Origin: Alistipes sp. dk3624
Lineage (GTDB): Bacteria; Bacteroidota; Bacteroidia; Bacteroidales; Rikenellaceae
Length of the DNA: 64,000 nt
NCBI RefSeq assembly: GCF_009557455.1
Contig: NZ_CP045651.1
Location: 2,108,001 to 2,172,000, forward strand
Reading direction: 5' to 3'
Shown piece after piece: positions 51,551 through 62,524 of the stretch. Position 1 is the first letter of the stretch, and each line of letters starts with the position of its first letter. A program made the translations under genes and the position numbers. The notes under the pieces are model-generated. The model was not told where the DNA came from. It worked only from the letters and a program-made list of their open reading frames with translations, and ran no database searches.

Positions 51551-52579
51551 TTACCGCCGGCAGTCGGCGAGGATGCCTCCTCCGACGACCAGGTCGCCGT
51601 CGTAGAAAACGACGGGCTGTCCCTTGGCCGGGGCCCAGGCCGGTTCGCGGAGTTCGACGAGCAACGACTGCCCGTCGATTCGGACGCGCGCGTAACCCTC
51701 CGGGTTCCGGCCCACGCCCCGTATTTTGACCCGTACGGTTTGCGAGTCGGTCAGCCGCTGCGGATCGGCGGCGCAGAACTCCCGGACGGTCAACCGGCGG
51801 TAAAAAAGGTCGGCGTCGCATCCTGCGGTCACCCGGTTCCGCGCGGCGTCGATCCCGGTGACGACGACCGGTTCGCCGGAGTCGGTGCGCAGTCCGCGTT
51901 TTTGTCCGATCGTGTAGAACGCGCAGCCGTCGTGGCGTCCGATCGTCTTTCCCCGTGCATCGACGATTTCGCCGGGAACGATTCCGGGAACCTGCGTTTT
52001 CAGGAACTCGGAGTAGGAGAGTCCTTGCAGGAAACAGACGCCCATGCTCTCCCGCGACCGGAGGGCGGACGGGAGCGATGCGGTCACCGCTTTTTTGATT
52101 CGTTCGCCCATCGGCGTCAGGGCTATCCGCAGGTATTCCTGCGACAAGCCCCACAGGTAATAGGACTGATCTTTGGCCGGGTCAGCGGCCGTGCGCACGA
52201 AGTATTTTCCGTTTTCGCAGCGAACACGGAAGTAGTGTCCGGTGGCGATATGGTCGTAATGTTCGCGCCGGGCGATGTCGTACAGCGTTTTCCATTTGAC
52301 CCGGGGATTGCAGCGAGTGCAGGGCGCGGGCGTTTCGCCGCGCAGGTAGCTGCCGGTAAAATAGCGGACGATCTCTTCGCGGAAAACTTCGCGGACATTT
52401 TCGATCCGGAACGGAAGGTTCAGCCGTCCGGCCGCCTGCCGGATGCGCGTTTCGAGACCCTCTTCCCCGACGGTATCCAGCGTAAGCAGCGTGACGGCAT
52501 GGCCCTGTTCGGCGAGGTACCGCGCCGCCGCCGTGCTGTCGATGCCGCCGCTGAAGCCCAACAATACGTTTTTTCTCAT
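51551..52579 (-). CDS. mnmA: tRNA 2-thiouridine(34) synthase
   Basis: 342 residues. PP-loop GFSGGIDSTAAARYL, the catalytic Cys in PCTRCNPRVKW, second Cys in MGVCFLQGLSY, and the C-terminal beta-barrel. MnmA thiolates wobble U34 of tRNA-Lys, -Glu and -Gln with sulfur from IscS/Tus relay. The CxxC is PCTRCN, as in canonical MnmA, and the second Cys is present, so it should be active. Confidence 0.93.
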   Translation of the reverse strand: MRKNVLLGFSGGIDSTAAARYLAEQGHAVTLLTLDTVGEEGLETRIRQAAGRLNLPFRIENVREVFREEIVRYFTGSYLRGETPAPCTRCNPRVKWKTLYDIARREHYDHIATGHYFRVRCENGKYFVRTAADPAKDQSYYLWGLSQEYLRIALTPMGERIKKAVTASLPSALRSRESMGVCFLQGLSYSEFLKTQVPGIVPGEIVDARGKTIGRHDGCAFYTIGQKRGLRTDSGEPVVVTGIDAARNRVTAGCDADLFYRRLTVREFCAADPQRLTDSQTVRVKIRGVGRNPEGYARVRIDGQSLLVELREPAWAPAKGQPVVFYDGDLVVGGGILADCRR

Positions 52580-52637
52580 ACGGAATGAAAAAAGCGTCCG
52601 GATCTTTTTCGGACGCCTTTGTTTTCGTTGTCGTGCG

Positions 52638-52988
52638 TTACAGTTTGTCGAATTCGTCGTCCAGCGACGCGGGGATGCTGCTGATCGCCGAGCCGTCCGG
52701 ATTGAAACACTCCGGCTTGTGCTCCCGGATGTACCCGACCACTTCGTCGAGTCCTTCCGCGAATTTGCAGAAGTCCTCCTTGTAAAGGTGGATCTTGTGT
52801 TTTTCGAACGAGAATTTTCCGTCCTTTTCGGTTTTTTTCCGGCTTTCGGTGACTGTCACGTAATAATCGTCGTTCCGCGTCGCCTTCACGTCGAAGAAAT
52901 AGGTGCGCCGTCCGGCCCTGACTATTTTTGAGTAGATCTCTTCCGCTCCGTCGCTTTCGCTTTCCTTTTTGTAGTCAAAATGATTCAT
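52638..52988 (-). CDS. DUF3276 / PUR-alpha-like nucleic-acid-binding protein
   Basis: 116 residues. The PUR repeat pattern IYSKIVRAGRRTYFFDVKATRNDDYYVTVTESRKK and HKIHLYKEDFCKFAEGLDEVVGYI defines this Bacteroidetes/spirochaete family. PUR domains bind single-stranded DNA or RNA (Borrelia EbfC/BpuR-like regulator studies show this). Function here is unknown. It lies upstream of mnmA, 58 nt away. Confidence 0.85.
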   Translation of the reverse strand: MNHFDYKKESESDGAEEIYSKIVRAGRRTYFFDVKATRNDDYYVTVTESRKKTEKDGKFSFEKHKIHLYKEDFCKFAEGLDEVVGYIREHKPECFNPDGSAISSIPASLDDEFDKL

Positions 52989-53079
52989 GCCTTTCGTTTT
53001 TGTTAGCAGTTATAGGTTGTTAAAATTAAAAAGAAAAAGAGATATAAGCAAATATTCGGGGCAAAATAAGCGTATACGA

Positions 53080-53117
53080 CTCCGCCGGCTGCAAAAACCG
53101 ATTTGCGGCCGGCGGAG
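53080..53117 (-). terminator. Hairpin after the CtpA-type protease gene
   Basis: A 16-bp stem (53080-53095 with 53102-53117) and 6-nt loop, GC-rich, located 24 nt after the minus-strand stop at 53141. No long T-run follows. Confidence 0.5.
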
Positions 53118-53140
53118 CGGATGGATCGTTTCTGATCGAA

Positions 53141-54727
53141 TCAGTAGGTGATGCCGGAACCGTAACGCTCCCAGTCGCGCAGCACTTCGAGCGCTTTGGC
53201 GAAGACCGGGTCGTCCTCGCCGTTGACGACGAGGTAGTATTCGTTGACTCCCCACATTTTTTGCGCGATCAACGCTTTCAATTGGGTTTTCAGCGCTTTT
53301 TTCGAACGTTCGAACTCTGCGACGTCGAAGGCGATCCCCTTTTTCGTGGCCTTGGCCGTCAGGGCGTCGAGCACGTCGTCGGAGACGGTGAAGTCGCTGA
53401 CGAACTTTTCGGGAGCCGCGTAACGCGACGACAGCGCCGGACGGTTCTCGTCCAGGTATTCGATGACGAATTCGTTGATGACGCCCTGACGCACCAGGCT
53501 GCCCCAGTATTTCGTATAGTCCGACGTATCGAGCGGTACGACGATGTCGGGCGTGATTCCGCCGCCGCCGTAGACGGTGCGGCCGCTACGCAGGGTTTTG
53601 AACCGCTGCGTGGTGTCGCCGCCGACCGAATCGGAAGCTCCCGGTTCGAACCGTTTGTTGAAATCTTCATAATAGGCGTCCAAATTGCCGTTTTCATACG
53701 GGCGCTGGATCATGCGTCCGGTCGGCGTGTGGTAGCGCGCTACGGTCAGCCGCACCGCCGAGCCGTCCTGTAACGGGAACTGCCGTTGGACGAGTCCCTT
53801 GCCGAACGTGCGCCGGCCGATCAGCAGGCCGCGGTCCCAGTCCTGAATCGCTCCGGATACGATCTCGCTGGCCGAAGCCGAAGTCTCGTTGATCAGCACG
53901 ATCACCTTCCCTTTCGTGAACGGGCCGTCTTCTTTCGCGACGATTCGGTCGGGCGGCACGCGCATCCCTTCGGTCGATACGATCACCGAACCTTCGGGTA
54001 GGAAAAAGTTGCTCAGTTGTACGGCTCCGCCCATCAGCCCGCCGCCGTTGCTGCGCAGGTCGAGGATCAGGGCGTCCATCGGCCCCAGTTTCTGCACGGC
54101 GTCCGTGAACTCCTTGTAAGTATTGTTCGCGAAACGGTTGATCCGAATGTAACCGGTCTTCGGATCGACCTTGTAGGCGGCGTCCACCGTATTGATCGGA
54201 ATGTTGTCGCGCACGATCGTGAAGTCGAGCGGTTCGCCGCCGCCGTGGCGGACGATCCGCGTCTCTACCCGGCTGCCTTTCGGCCCGCGCAGCAGTTTCG
54301 GCACGTCGATCTGTTTGACGCCGACCGAGCTTTTGCCGTCCACCGCGACGATCCGGTCGTTGGGGAGCAGGCCCACCTGTTCGGCGGGACCGCCCGAAAT
54401 GACGTTGACCACGATGATCGTATCGCGCAGTACGTTGAATTCGATGCCGATGCCGCTGAAACTGCCGTCGAAGCTCTCCTTGACTTCGACCATCTCCTCG
54501 GGAGATACGTAAGTCGAATGCGGGTCGAGTTGCAGCAGCACTTCGCGGATCGCGCTTTCGACCAGCTCATTGTTGTGTACCGTATCGACGTAGGCGCCGT
54601 TCAGGTAACGGTAGAACTGCTGGAATTTCTGCAGGTTGCCGGCCGGATCGTCTTTCGCGTCGTTCTGTGCAGAAACAAGCGCCGGCGCCGCGAACAGCAG
54701 CGTCGCCAGCAGGATATGGATTTTCAT
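53141..54727 (-). CDS. S41 C-terminal processing peptidase (CtpA/Prc type), secreted
   Basis: 528 residues from the ATG at 54727; an ATG at 54736 adds three. Signal peptide about 1-20 (ending VSAQ). N-terminal helices, PDZ domain (about 85-165: GIGIEFNVLRDTIIVV, AEQVGLLPNDRIVAVDGKSSVG), and S41 core with GYIRINRFANNT, DLRSNGGGL, and the catalytic Ser in NETSASASEIVSGAIQD with Lys in GRRTFGKGLVQ. Such enzymes cleave periplasmic proteins at C-termini in envelope quality control. It starts about 55 nt after hisS. Confidence 0.93.
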   Translation of the reverse strand: MKIHILLATLLFAAPALVSAQNDAKDDPAGNLQKFQQFYRYLNGAYVDTVHNNELVESAIREVLLQLDPHSTYVSPEEMVEVKESFDGSFSGIGIEFNVLRDTIIVVNVISGGPAEQVGLLPNDRIVAVDGKSSVGVKQIDVPKLLRGPKGSRVETRIVRHGGGEPLDFTIVRDNIPINTVDAAYKVDPKTGYIRINRFANNTYKEFTDAVQKLGPMDALILDLRSNGGGLMGGAVQLSNFFLPEGSVIVSTEGMRVPPDRIVAKEDGPFTKGKVIVLINETSASASEIVSGAIQDWDRGLLIGRRTFGKGLVQRQFPLQDGSAVRLTVARYHTPTGRMIQRPYENGNLDAYYEDFNKRFEPGASDSVGGDTTQRFKTLRSGRTVYGGGGITPDIVVPLDTSDYTKYWGSLVRQGVINEFVIEYLDENRPALSSRYAAPEKFVSDFTVSDDVLDALTAKATKKGIAFDVAEFERSKKALKTQLKALIAQKMWGVNEYYLVVNGEDDPVFAKALEVLRDWERYGSGITY

Positions 54728-54781
54728 TCTTATCATTGCAGTATCTTTAATGTCCTTGTGATAACGCGCCTCGCCGGCGCA

Positions 54782-56149
54782 TTATTGCAGGCGCGCGGCC
54801 AGTTCCGCCAGCGGAACGGCCTGCTGTTCGCCGGTCGCCATGTTTTTGACGGTGGCGTTTCCGGCGGCCAGTTCGTCGCTGCCGATGATCACCACCAGCG
54901 GGATCGCGCGCCGGTTGGCGTATTCCATCTGCTTTTTCATCTTCGCGGCGTCGGGGTACATTTCGCACGGGATGCCTGCGGCCCGCAGTTGTTTCATCGC
55001 GCGCAAGGCGGCCGGTTGTTCGGTTTCCCCGAAATTCAGAAACAAAACCCGCGTGGTGACGCCCGCTTCTTCGGGGTAGAGACAGAGTCCGCACATCACG
55101 TCGTAGATCCGGTCGGCTCCGAACGAGATGCCTACTCCCGACATGCCCGGCATACCGAAAATTCCGGTCAGGTCGTCGTAGCGTCCGCCGCCGCAGATAC
55201 TGCCGATCGCGAAATCCTTCGCCTTTACTTCGAAGATCGCGCCGGTGTAGTAGTTCAGCCCGCGCGCCAGCGACAAATCCAGTTCGATATCCAATTCCGT
55301 GCCAAGCGCTTCGACGTATCCGAAGATCGTTTCCATCTCGTCGATGCCGGCGATTCCGGTTTCGCTGCCGCCGATCACCGCGCGCAACTGTCGCAGCTTC
55401 TCGCGGTTCGTACCGCTGAGCGACAGGATCGGTTGCAGCGCGGCCACGGCCTGCTCGGAGATACCTTTCGAAAGCAGCTCTTCGTTGACCGCTTCGATTC
55501 CTATCTTTTCGAGTTTGTCGATCGCCACGGTGATGTCGGTCATCTTGTCGGCGTGACCGATGGTCTCGGCGATGCCGTACAGGATCTTGCGGTTGTTCAT
55601 CTTCAGCGCGATCCGGATGCCGAGTTTTTTGAACACGGCCGCCACGATTTCGATCAGCTCGACTTCGTTGAGCAGGCTGCGGCTGCCGATGATATCGACG
55701 TCGCACTGGAAAAACTCGCGGTAGCGTCCCTTCTGCGGCCGGTCGGCGCGCCATACCGGCTGGATCTGGTAGCGCCGGAACGGGAACGAGATTTCGTTCT
55801 GGTGTTGTACGACGTAGCGGGCGAACGGTACGGTGAGGTCGTAACGCAATCCTTTTTCGCACATTTTCACCGACAGCGCGTTGCGGTTGGCGTCGGCATC
55901 CTGCAACGTTTCGGGTGCGACTCCGCTCAGGAAGTCCCCCGAATTCAGGATTTTAAAGAGCAGCTTGTCGCCCTCGTCGCCGTATTTTCCGAGCAGCGTC
56001 GAGAGGTTTTCCATCGCCGGCGTTTCGAGCGGCAGGAATCCGTAGGTGCGGAAGACGCTTTTTATCGTGTCGAAAATGTAGGTGCGTTTAATCATCTCGT
56101 CCGGGCCGAAATCGCGTGTGCCCTTCGGAATGGATGGTTTTTGTGCCAT
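54782..56149 (-). CDS. hisS: Histidyl-tRNA synthetase
   Basis: 455 residues, class II synthetase with KGTRDF near the start, motif 2 [23 protein letters not shown], the histidine loops [14 protein letters not shown] and GGRYDDL, motif 3 [15 protein letters not shown] and a C-terminal anticodon domain. It charges tRNA-His. Downstream CtpA-like gene starts after 54 nt, and the MNT-HEPN gene ends 21 nt upstream. Confidence 0.97.
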   Translation of the reverse strand: MAQKPSIPKGTRDFGPDEMIKRTYIFDTIKSVFRTYGFLPLETPAMENLSTLLGKYGDEGDKLLFKILNSGDFLSGVAPETLQDADANRNALSVKMCEKGLRYDLTVPFARYVVQHQNEISFPFRRYQIQPVWRADRPQKGRYREFFQCDVDIIGSRSLLNEVELIEIVAAVFKKLGIRIALKMNNRKILYGIAETIGHADKMTDITVAIDKLEKIGIEAVNEELLSKGISEQAVAALQPILSLSGTNREKLRQLRAVIGGSETGIAGIDEMETIFGYVEALGTELDIELDLSLARGLNYYTGAIFEVKAKDFAIGSICGGGRYDDLTGIFGMPGMSGVGISFGADRIYDVMCGLCLYPEEAGVTTRVLFLNFGETEQPAALRAMKQLRAAGIPCEMYPDAAKMKKQMEYANRRAIPLVVIIGSDELAAGNATVKNMATGEQQAVPLAELAARLQ

Positions 56150-56170
56150 GACGGTGTGTTTTCTAAAATT

Positions 56171-57067
56171 TTATTTCGTTGGCGAACTGTCGATCAAAGC
56201 GTCCAGTTCGGCGATCTTTTTATCGTAAGCGTTGCGGGTGATCTGGCGCAGCAGTTCGACGTGCGGCCGGATGCGGTCGATGTCCGCCGGGGCGATCGTG
56301 TATTTCGGATCGTAGCGTGCGGCGATATAGGCGTCGTTCAATATTTTGAACAAGCGTTTGCTCTCTTCTGTGTCGGTCGGAAAAAATGCAAGGATTTCCG
56401 GCGTATGCACTTTACAGGATTTTACCAGTTTTTCGAGGTCGTGTATCCTCGGTTTTTTAAGGGTGTGGATCAGTCTGATCGTGTGGAGGAAAGATTCACA
56501 TGCTTGATGGAAATTGAAAATGGAAAATTTATGATCTTTGTTGGAGTGCGCTAGGGCAGCGTATTTATAGAATGTTTCTCCGCGACCGTTCCATTCCTCA
56601 AAATATTCCTGTACCTGTCCTTTAAACTCCTGTGCATTCAGTTCGCACGGTGTTTCGAGCGTAAACTTTCCGCTGTCGTACAGCATGATTCCTTCCTCGG
56701 CGATGTCCGTCCAGAAATACCGACCTTCTGCGAGATATTTATTAAAAGTTTGGATATGTTCCAGTATAAAACTGACCGGGGTATCCGAACGGGTGTTTCT
56801 TGCGAAAACATCTTCTACACGATCCAACTTCCGTGCGGCCCCGTAAGGTTCCACTCCGTGCTCGACTAGCACCAGGATATCGTAGTCGCTTTGGAAAGTC
56901 GTATGAACCCCGTAGTCGAACCGTTCGTCGAGTTCGACCCAGTTGCCGCGCGCATAGCTGCCGAACAAGATAACCATTTGGGCCGGTACGGCCCTGCGGA
57001 TGTACTTTGTGAGGATTTCGAGTTCCTCCGCTTTGCGCTGCGGTAGGTGTCCGAGTGAGGTTTTCAT
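56171..57067 (-). CDS. Fused MNT-HEPN domain protein, copy 2
   Basis: 298 residues. Close in layout to the copy at 43221-44111: LPQRKAEELEILTKYIRRAVPAQMVILFGSYARG (GSYAR 36-40), a similar inserted stretch, SDYDILVL (60-67), then the HEPN domain with NFHQACESFLHTIRLIHTLKKPRIHDLEKL. The canonical HEPN RX4-6H motif is not clear. The gene is embedded between ettA (14 nt) and hisS (21 nt) on the same strand, so unlike copy 1 it is probably cotranscribed with translation genes. Confidence 0.83.
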   Translation of the reverse strand: MKTSLGHLPQRKAEELEILTKYIRRAVPAQMVILFGSYARGNWVELDERFDYGVHTTFQSDYDILVLVEHGVEPYGAARKLDRVEDVFARNTRSDTPVSFILEHIQTFNKYLAEGRYFWTDIAEEGIMLYDSGKFTLETPCELNAQEFKGQVQEYFEEWNGRGETFYKYAALAHSNKDHKFSIFNFHQACESFLHTIRLIHTLKKPRIHDLEKLVKSCKVHTPEILAFFPTDTEESKRLFKILNDAYIAARYDPKYTIAPADIDRIRPHVELLRQITRNAYDKKIAELDALIDSSPTK

Positions 57068-57080
57068 ACGCTGTCGGTGT

Positions 57081-58757
<1,677 letters not shown>

Positions 58758-58785
58758 GTCTGTGTGTTAGTGCGGTTAATTTGCG

Positions 58786-58793
58786 CAAATATA
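58786..58793 (-). promoter_or_regulatory. -7 box for ettA
   Basis: Minus-strand TATATTTG, exact consensus, 29 nt before the ettA ATG and just beyond the nagB terminator. Confidence 0.5.
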
Positions 58794-58795
58794 AT

Positions 58796-58824
58796 AAAAA
58801 AGCCCCCGTTTCCGAGGGCTTTTC
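58796..58824 (-). terminator. Terminator of nagB
   Basis: AAAAGCCC / GGGCTTTT stem with a loop of about 11 nt; on the minus strand it ends in six T. Confidence 0.78.
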
Positions 58825-58849
58825 GAGAATATGCCGTAAAACGGGGAAC

Positions 58850-59662
58850 CTATGCGAACAGTTTCGCCGGATCGAGGTTCGCCGACTCGATGTCTTTGAA
58901 GTATTTGTAAGTACCTACTTTCAGTTCGTCGGTTGCGTCCTCGTCGCAGACGATGATTCCTTTGGGATGTACTTGCAACGCGCTGATCGTCCACTGGTGG
59001 CTGTAACCGCCTTCGATGCCGGCGGCCAGCGCGCGCGCTTTGTTGTGTCCCATCGTCAGGATCATCACCTCGCGGGCGTCCATCACGGTGCCCACGCCCA
59101 CGGTCAACGCCGTTTTGGGAACCAAGTCGACGTTGCCGCCGAAAAAGCGCGAGTTCGCGATGATCGTATCCTTGGTCAGCGATTTGACGCGCGTCCGCGA
59201 GTTCAGCGACGAAAAAGGTTCGTTGAACGCGAGGTGTCCGTCGGGGCCGATGCCGCCCATGAACAAATCGATGCCGCCTGCGGCCCGGATACGGGCTTCG
59301 TAGTCGGCGCACTCCTTGCATAGGTCGGGCGCATTGCCGTTCAGGATGTTGACGTTTTCGGGTTTGATGTCGATGTGGCTGAAGAAGTTGTTCCACATGA
59401 ACGAATGGTAGCTTTCCGGATGGTCTTTCGGAATGCCTACGTACTCGTCCATGTTGAACGTTACGACGTTGGCGAACGAAACTTTGCCCGCTTTGCAGTA
59501 TTCGATCAACTTTTTATAGGTGCCCAACGGGGTGGAACCCGTCGGAAGACCCAGTACGAAAGGCCGTTTCTCCTTTTTGTTGTGTTCGTTGATGCGTTTG
59601 GCAATGTAGGCGGCTCCCCAGGCCGATACCTGTCCGCCGTTGGGTTCGATGATGACTCTCAT
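58850..59662 (-). CDS. nagB: Glucosamine-6-phosphate deaminase
   Basis: 270 residues from the ATG at 59662 (MRVIIEPNG). Conserved catalytic pattern: [18 protein letters not shown] (Asp), and [14 protein letters not shown], with the Asp, His and Glu of the canonical active site. It isomerises and deaminates GlcN6P to fructose-6-phosphate and ammonia, channelling amino sugars from mucin or peptidoglycan into glycolysis. Separated by about 100 nt from a lipoprotein gene that lies between it and the NagB-LmbE fusion. Confidence 0.95.
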   Translation of the reverse strand: MRVIIEPNGGQVSAWGAAYIAKRINEHNKKEKRPFVLGLPTGSTPLGTYKKLIEYCKAGKVSFANVVTFNMDEYVGIPKDHPESYHSFMWNNFFSHIDIKPENVNILNGNAPDLCKECADYEARIRAAGGIDLFMGGIGPDGHLAFNEPFSSLNSRTRVKSLTKDTIIANSRFFGGNVDLVPKTALTVGVGTVMDAREVMILTMGHNKARALAAGIEGGYSHQWTISALQVHPKGIIVCDEDATDELKVGTYKYFKDIESANLDPAKLFA

Positions 59663-59768
59663 AATTAAAAATATTTTATTTGTTCTCGGTTGTGAACGTT
59701 CTGGACCACTATGGGCAGCCGTAACCGGCCATAAACGGGGTCTCAACCCGGACATTCTGTAAATAACG

Positions 59769-60308
59769 TTATTGGACGTCGCCCTTTCCCGCCTTGAAAG
59801 TCACTTGGTTGGCAGTGTCTTCCACGATGTAGATGTCTTCGTATCCGGGAGCGATCGCGATGCTTTTTTGATAAGACACCATCCCGTACGCGACGTCGTT
59901 GATGTAATACTTATTTTTCTCGTCTTCGGTAAACGAAGGTAATAATTCTGCTTTTTTCGTGTTGAATGAAGTTTGTAGAGCGACCAGAGCGGCCTTAATC
60001 GACGCGCTTTGCTCCTCGTATTTCTGCTTGGCCTGTGCATCGCACTGTGCGTAAGCTTCTTCCTCGGTGTCGCCCGTTGCGTTGATCGTGAATTTGGCTC
60101 CGAATTGTTTATTGATATTTGCGATACCTTCTTCGAGCAGCGTATTTAGCTGATTCAGATTGTTCGTTTCACTTCCGAGATAACCATCCTGTCCGAGACC
60201 GATACGGGTCTGGTATTCGCGGCTTACTTTAGCCTGGTTGTCTTCGTCGTCTTTGCAACCGCAGAACAGCAAGGCCGCGCAACTCATCAGGATTAGGATT
60301 TTTTTCAT
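59769..60308 (-). CDS. Lipoprotein of unknown function
   Basis: 179 residues. Lipobox LLFCGC gives a lipidated Cys at about residue 17-18, followed by Asp/Glu-rich KDDEDNQ. The mature part is helical with a central Ala/Gln-rich coiled-coil-like segment (about 75-115) and a C-terminal [19 protein letters not shown]. No known domain. It lies between two amino-sugar genes on the same strand; a function there is guessed only from position. Confidence 0.65.
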   Translation of the reverse strand: MKKILILMSCAALLFCGCKDDEDNQAKVSREYQTRIGLGQDGYLGSETNNLNQLNTLLEEGIANINKQFGAKFTINATGDTEEEAYAQCDAQAKQKYEEQSASIKAALVALQTSFNTKKAELLPSFTEDEKNKYYINDVAYGMVSYQKSIAIAPGYEDIYIVEDTANQVTFKAGKGDVQ

Positions 60309-60338
60309 GGTTTCAATAAATTAAAGGATTTGTGTTTT

Positions 60339-62285
60339 TTATAGTTTGAAAAGGTCCAGTCTGACAAATACTTCGATCGCTTGATATTCGGCCATTCCCA
60401 GCTTGTCGTACATCCGGGCGGTATTCTGCGTACGTTCTTCGGCGCGCTGCCAAAATTCGCGCTTGTCTTCGCCGGGGAACGGCATCACGTCCTTCTGCGA
60501 CAGGTGGCGGTAGATGGCGTGGCGTTTCTGCACCACCTCGTCCGGGCTGAGCGGCACGGCCATGTCGACCATGTCCAGATCCCACTCCTGCCATGCGCCC
60601 CGGTAGAGCCAGAACCGGCAATCTTTCACCCAGGGTTCGTTCTGTATCTGGTACATCGCCTCGATGACCGCTTCGATGCAGGTGCGGTGCGTTCCGTGCG
60701 GGTCGGACAGGTCGCCGGCGGCATAGATTTGGTCGGGCTTGAGTTCCTGCAATAATTTTACGACGCGCGAAATGTCGTTCTCGGTCAGCAGTCCCTTTTT
60801 GACGCCTCCCGTTTCGTAGAACGGCAGGTTCAGGAAGTGGACATTTGTCCGGTCGTTCAGCCCCATGTGCCGGCAGGCCGCCTTCGCTTCGGCGCGGCGG
60901 ATCGAGCCTTTCAGCTTGCGGAGTTCCAACGGTTCGGGTTCGCCTTTGCGCTTACCGGCGATGATCGCTTTCACTTCGTCGTATTTGTCTTCGAAACCGC
61001 ATTCGCGGGCGGTGTCGATCGTTTGCAGCACCACGTCGTCGTGCACGGCGATGTTGCCGGACGTTTCGTAAGCTACGTGGACGTCGTGTCCCTGAGTGAT
61101 CAGCCGGCGGAACGTGCCGCCCATCGAGATCACGTCGTCGTCCGGATGCGGGCTGAAGATCAGCACGCGTTTGGGGAACGGCTGCGCGCGTTCGGGACGC
61201 GTCGAATCGTCGGCGTTCGGCTTGCCGCCGGGCCATCCGGTGATCGTGTGTTGCAGGTCGTTGAATACCTGGATATTGATCTCGTCGTAGGCCATGCCGG
61301 AGATTTCGAGCAACTGGCCGAGACGGTTATCCACATAGTCCTGATAGGTCAGTTTCAGGATCGGTTTGTCGACCTGCTCGCACAGCCACAGCACGGCCGT
61401 GCGGATAAAACGTTTCGGCCACAGGCAGCGTCCGACCAGCCACGGCGTGCGGATACGGGTCAGTTGCGAGGCGGCGCCTTCGTCGACCACGACTTCCATG
61501 TTCTGGTGCTCCTGCAGGCAGGTGGCCGGAACCAACAGTTGGCGTTCGCCTTCGACCAGCTCCTTGACGACGTACGCTTTTTCTTCGCCCCACGCGATCA
61601 GGATGATGCGTTTGGCGTCGAGGATCGTTCGCAGTCCCATCGTGATCGCCTTGTGCGGTACGTAGTTGATGCCGTAGAAGATCGATGCGGCGGCCTTGCG
61701 GCTTTCGTTGCCGAGGGCGACCAGCCGCGTCCGCGTATTGGTGTAGGTGCCCGGTTCGTTGAACCCGATCTGCCCCTGTACGCCGGTACCGAGCACCATC
61801 AGGTCGATGCCGTCGTACTGCTCGATCAGCGCTTCGTAGTCGCGGCAGAACGTTTCGACTTTGTCCTGCGGCAGCGTCCCGTCCGGGATATGGATGTTCT
61901 CGGGTTTGATGTCGATGTGATCAAGCAGACTCTCGTGCATCGAGTAATTGCGGCTCTGCAACTCCTTCGGCGAGATCGGGAAGAATTCGTCGAGGCTGAA
62001 TATGACTACGTTGTGAAAACTGAGCCCCTCTTTTTTATGCAGTTCGACCAGCGCGCGGAACAGGCCCACCGGCGATTTCCCGGTCGTCATGCCCAGTACG
62101 CACATCTCTCCGGCCGACTGTTTCTCGCGGATGCAGCCGGCGATCTCCCGAGCCACGTACATGGCTCCGCTCGCTTCGTTCTCGTAAATGTTCGTGTAGA
62201 TTTTTTCGAATTTTCGGATGATGTCGGCAGGATCTGCCCCCGGCTCCAGCCCTCCCTCTTTCGGCAATTTGTAATTTCTTTCCAT
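60339..62285 (-). CDS. NagB-like domain fused to a PIG-L/LmbE deacetylase-like domain
   Basis: 648 residues. N-terminal NagB-like isomerase/deaminase domain (about 20-330) and C-terminal PIG-L/LmbE domain (about 370-600) with the zinc motif SPHPDDDVISMGG (378-390) and DPHGTHR (528-534). In the NagB half the TTGKSP and LDEFF motifs remain, but the GxDGHIAFNEP signature is GVQGQIGFNEP, so the catalytic Asp is Q170 and the His is Q172. LmbE domains deacetylate GlcNAc-type compounds, so the fusion could join deacetylation with an altered sugar step. Annotated in relatives simply as NagB; activity is unproven. Confidence 0.85.
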   Translation of the reverse strand: MERNYKLPKEGGLEPGADPADIIRKFEKIYTNIYENEASGAMYVAREIAGCIREKQSAGEMCVLGMTTGKSPVGLFRALVELHKKEGLSFHNVVIFSLDEFFPISPKELQSRNYSMHESLLDHIDIKPENIHIPDGTLPQDKVETFCRDYEALIEQYDGIDLMVLGTGVQGQIGFNEPGTYTNTRTRLVALGNESRKAAASIFYGINYVPHKAITMGLRTILDAKRIILIAWGEEKAYVVKELVEGERQLLVPATCLQEHQNMEVVVDEGAASQLTRIRTPWLVGRCLWPKRFIRTAVLWLCEQVDKPILKLTYQDYVDNRLGQLLEISGMAYDEINIQVFNDLQHTITGWPGGKPNADDSTRPERAQPFPKRVLIFSPHPDDDVISMGGTFRRLITQGHDVHVAYETSGNIAVHDDVVLQTIDTARECGFEDKYDEVKAIIAGKRKGEPEPLELRKLKGSIRRAEAKAACRHMGLNDRTNVHFLNLPFYETGGVKKGLLTENDISRVVKLLQELKPDQIYAAGDLSDPHGTHRTCIEAVIEAMYQIQNEPWVKDCRFWLYRGAWQEWDLDMVDMAVPLSPDEVVQKRHAIYRHLSQKDVMPFPGEDKREFWQRAEERTQNTARMYDKLGMAEYQAIEVFVRLDLFKL

Positions 62286-62427
62286 AGCCTCCTGATTTTA
62301 TGATTCTGAACGTATTTTGTCAGCGCGTAATCGAACGCTAAAAGTAATCATTAACCGGGGATTTGCCAAATTAATCTCCGGGTAAGATAAAAAAACGATT
62401 TTTTTATGTTTTATCGCAAAAACTTCG

Positions 62428-62435
62428 TATCTTTG
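62428..62435 (+). promoter_or_regulatory. -7 box for the carboxyltransferase gene
   Basis: TATCTTTG, exact consensus, about 90 nt before the ATG at 62525. TTTTATG around 62404 is a poor -33. Confidence 0.55.
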
Positions 62436-62524
62436 TTAATATTATAACAGAGGGGCGGTAAACGGTTGCCGTCCAGCTCAGTGGGAAACTAACTTTATAA
62501 ATCATCGCACTAATCAAAACAACT

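Noticed and set aside
51551-52579. MnmA lacking its second catalytic Cys
   Set aside because: The second Cys is present in MGVCFLQGLSY; nothing is missing.
54017-56554. 845-residue open frame antisense to ctpA and hisS
   Set aside because: Shadow of two conserved genes; composition is typical of antisense translation.
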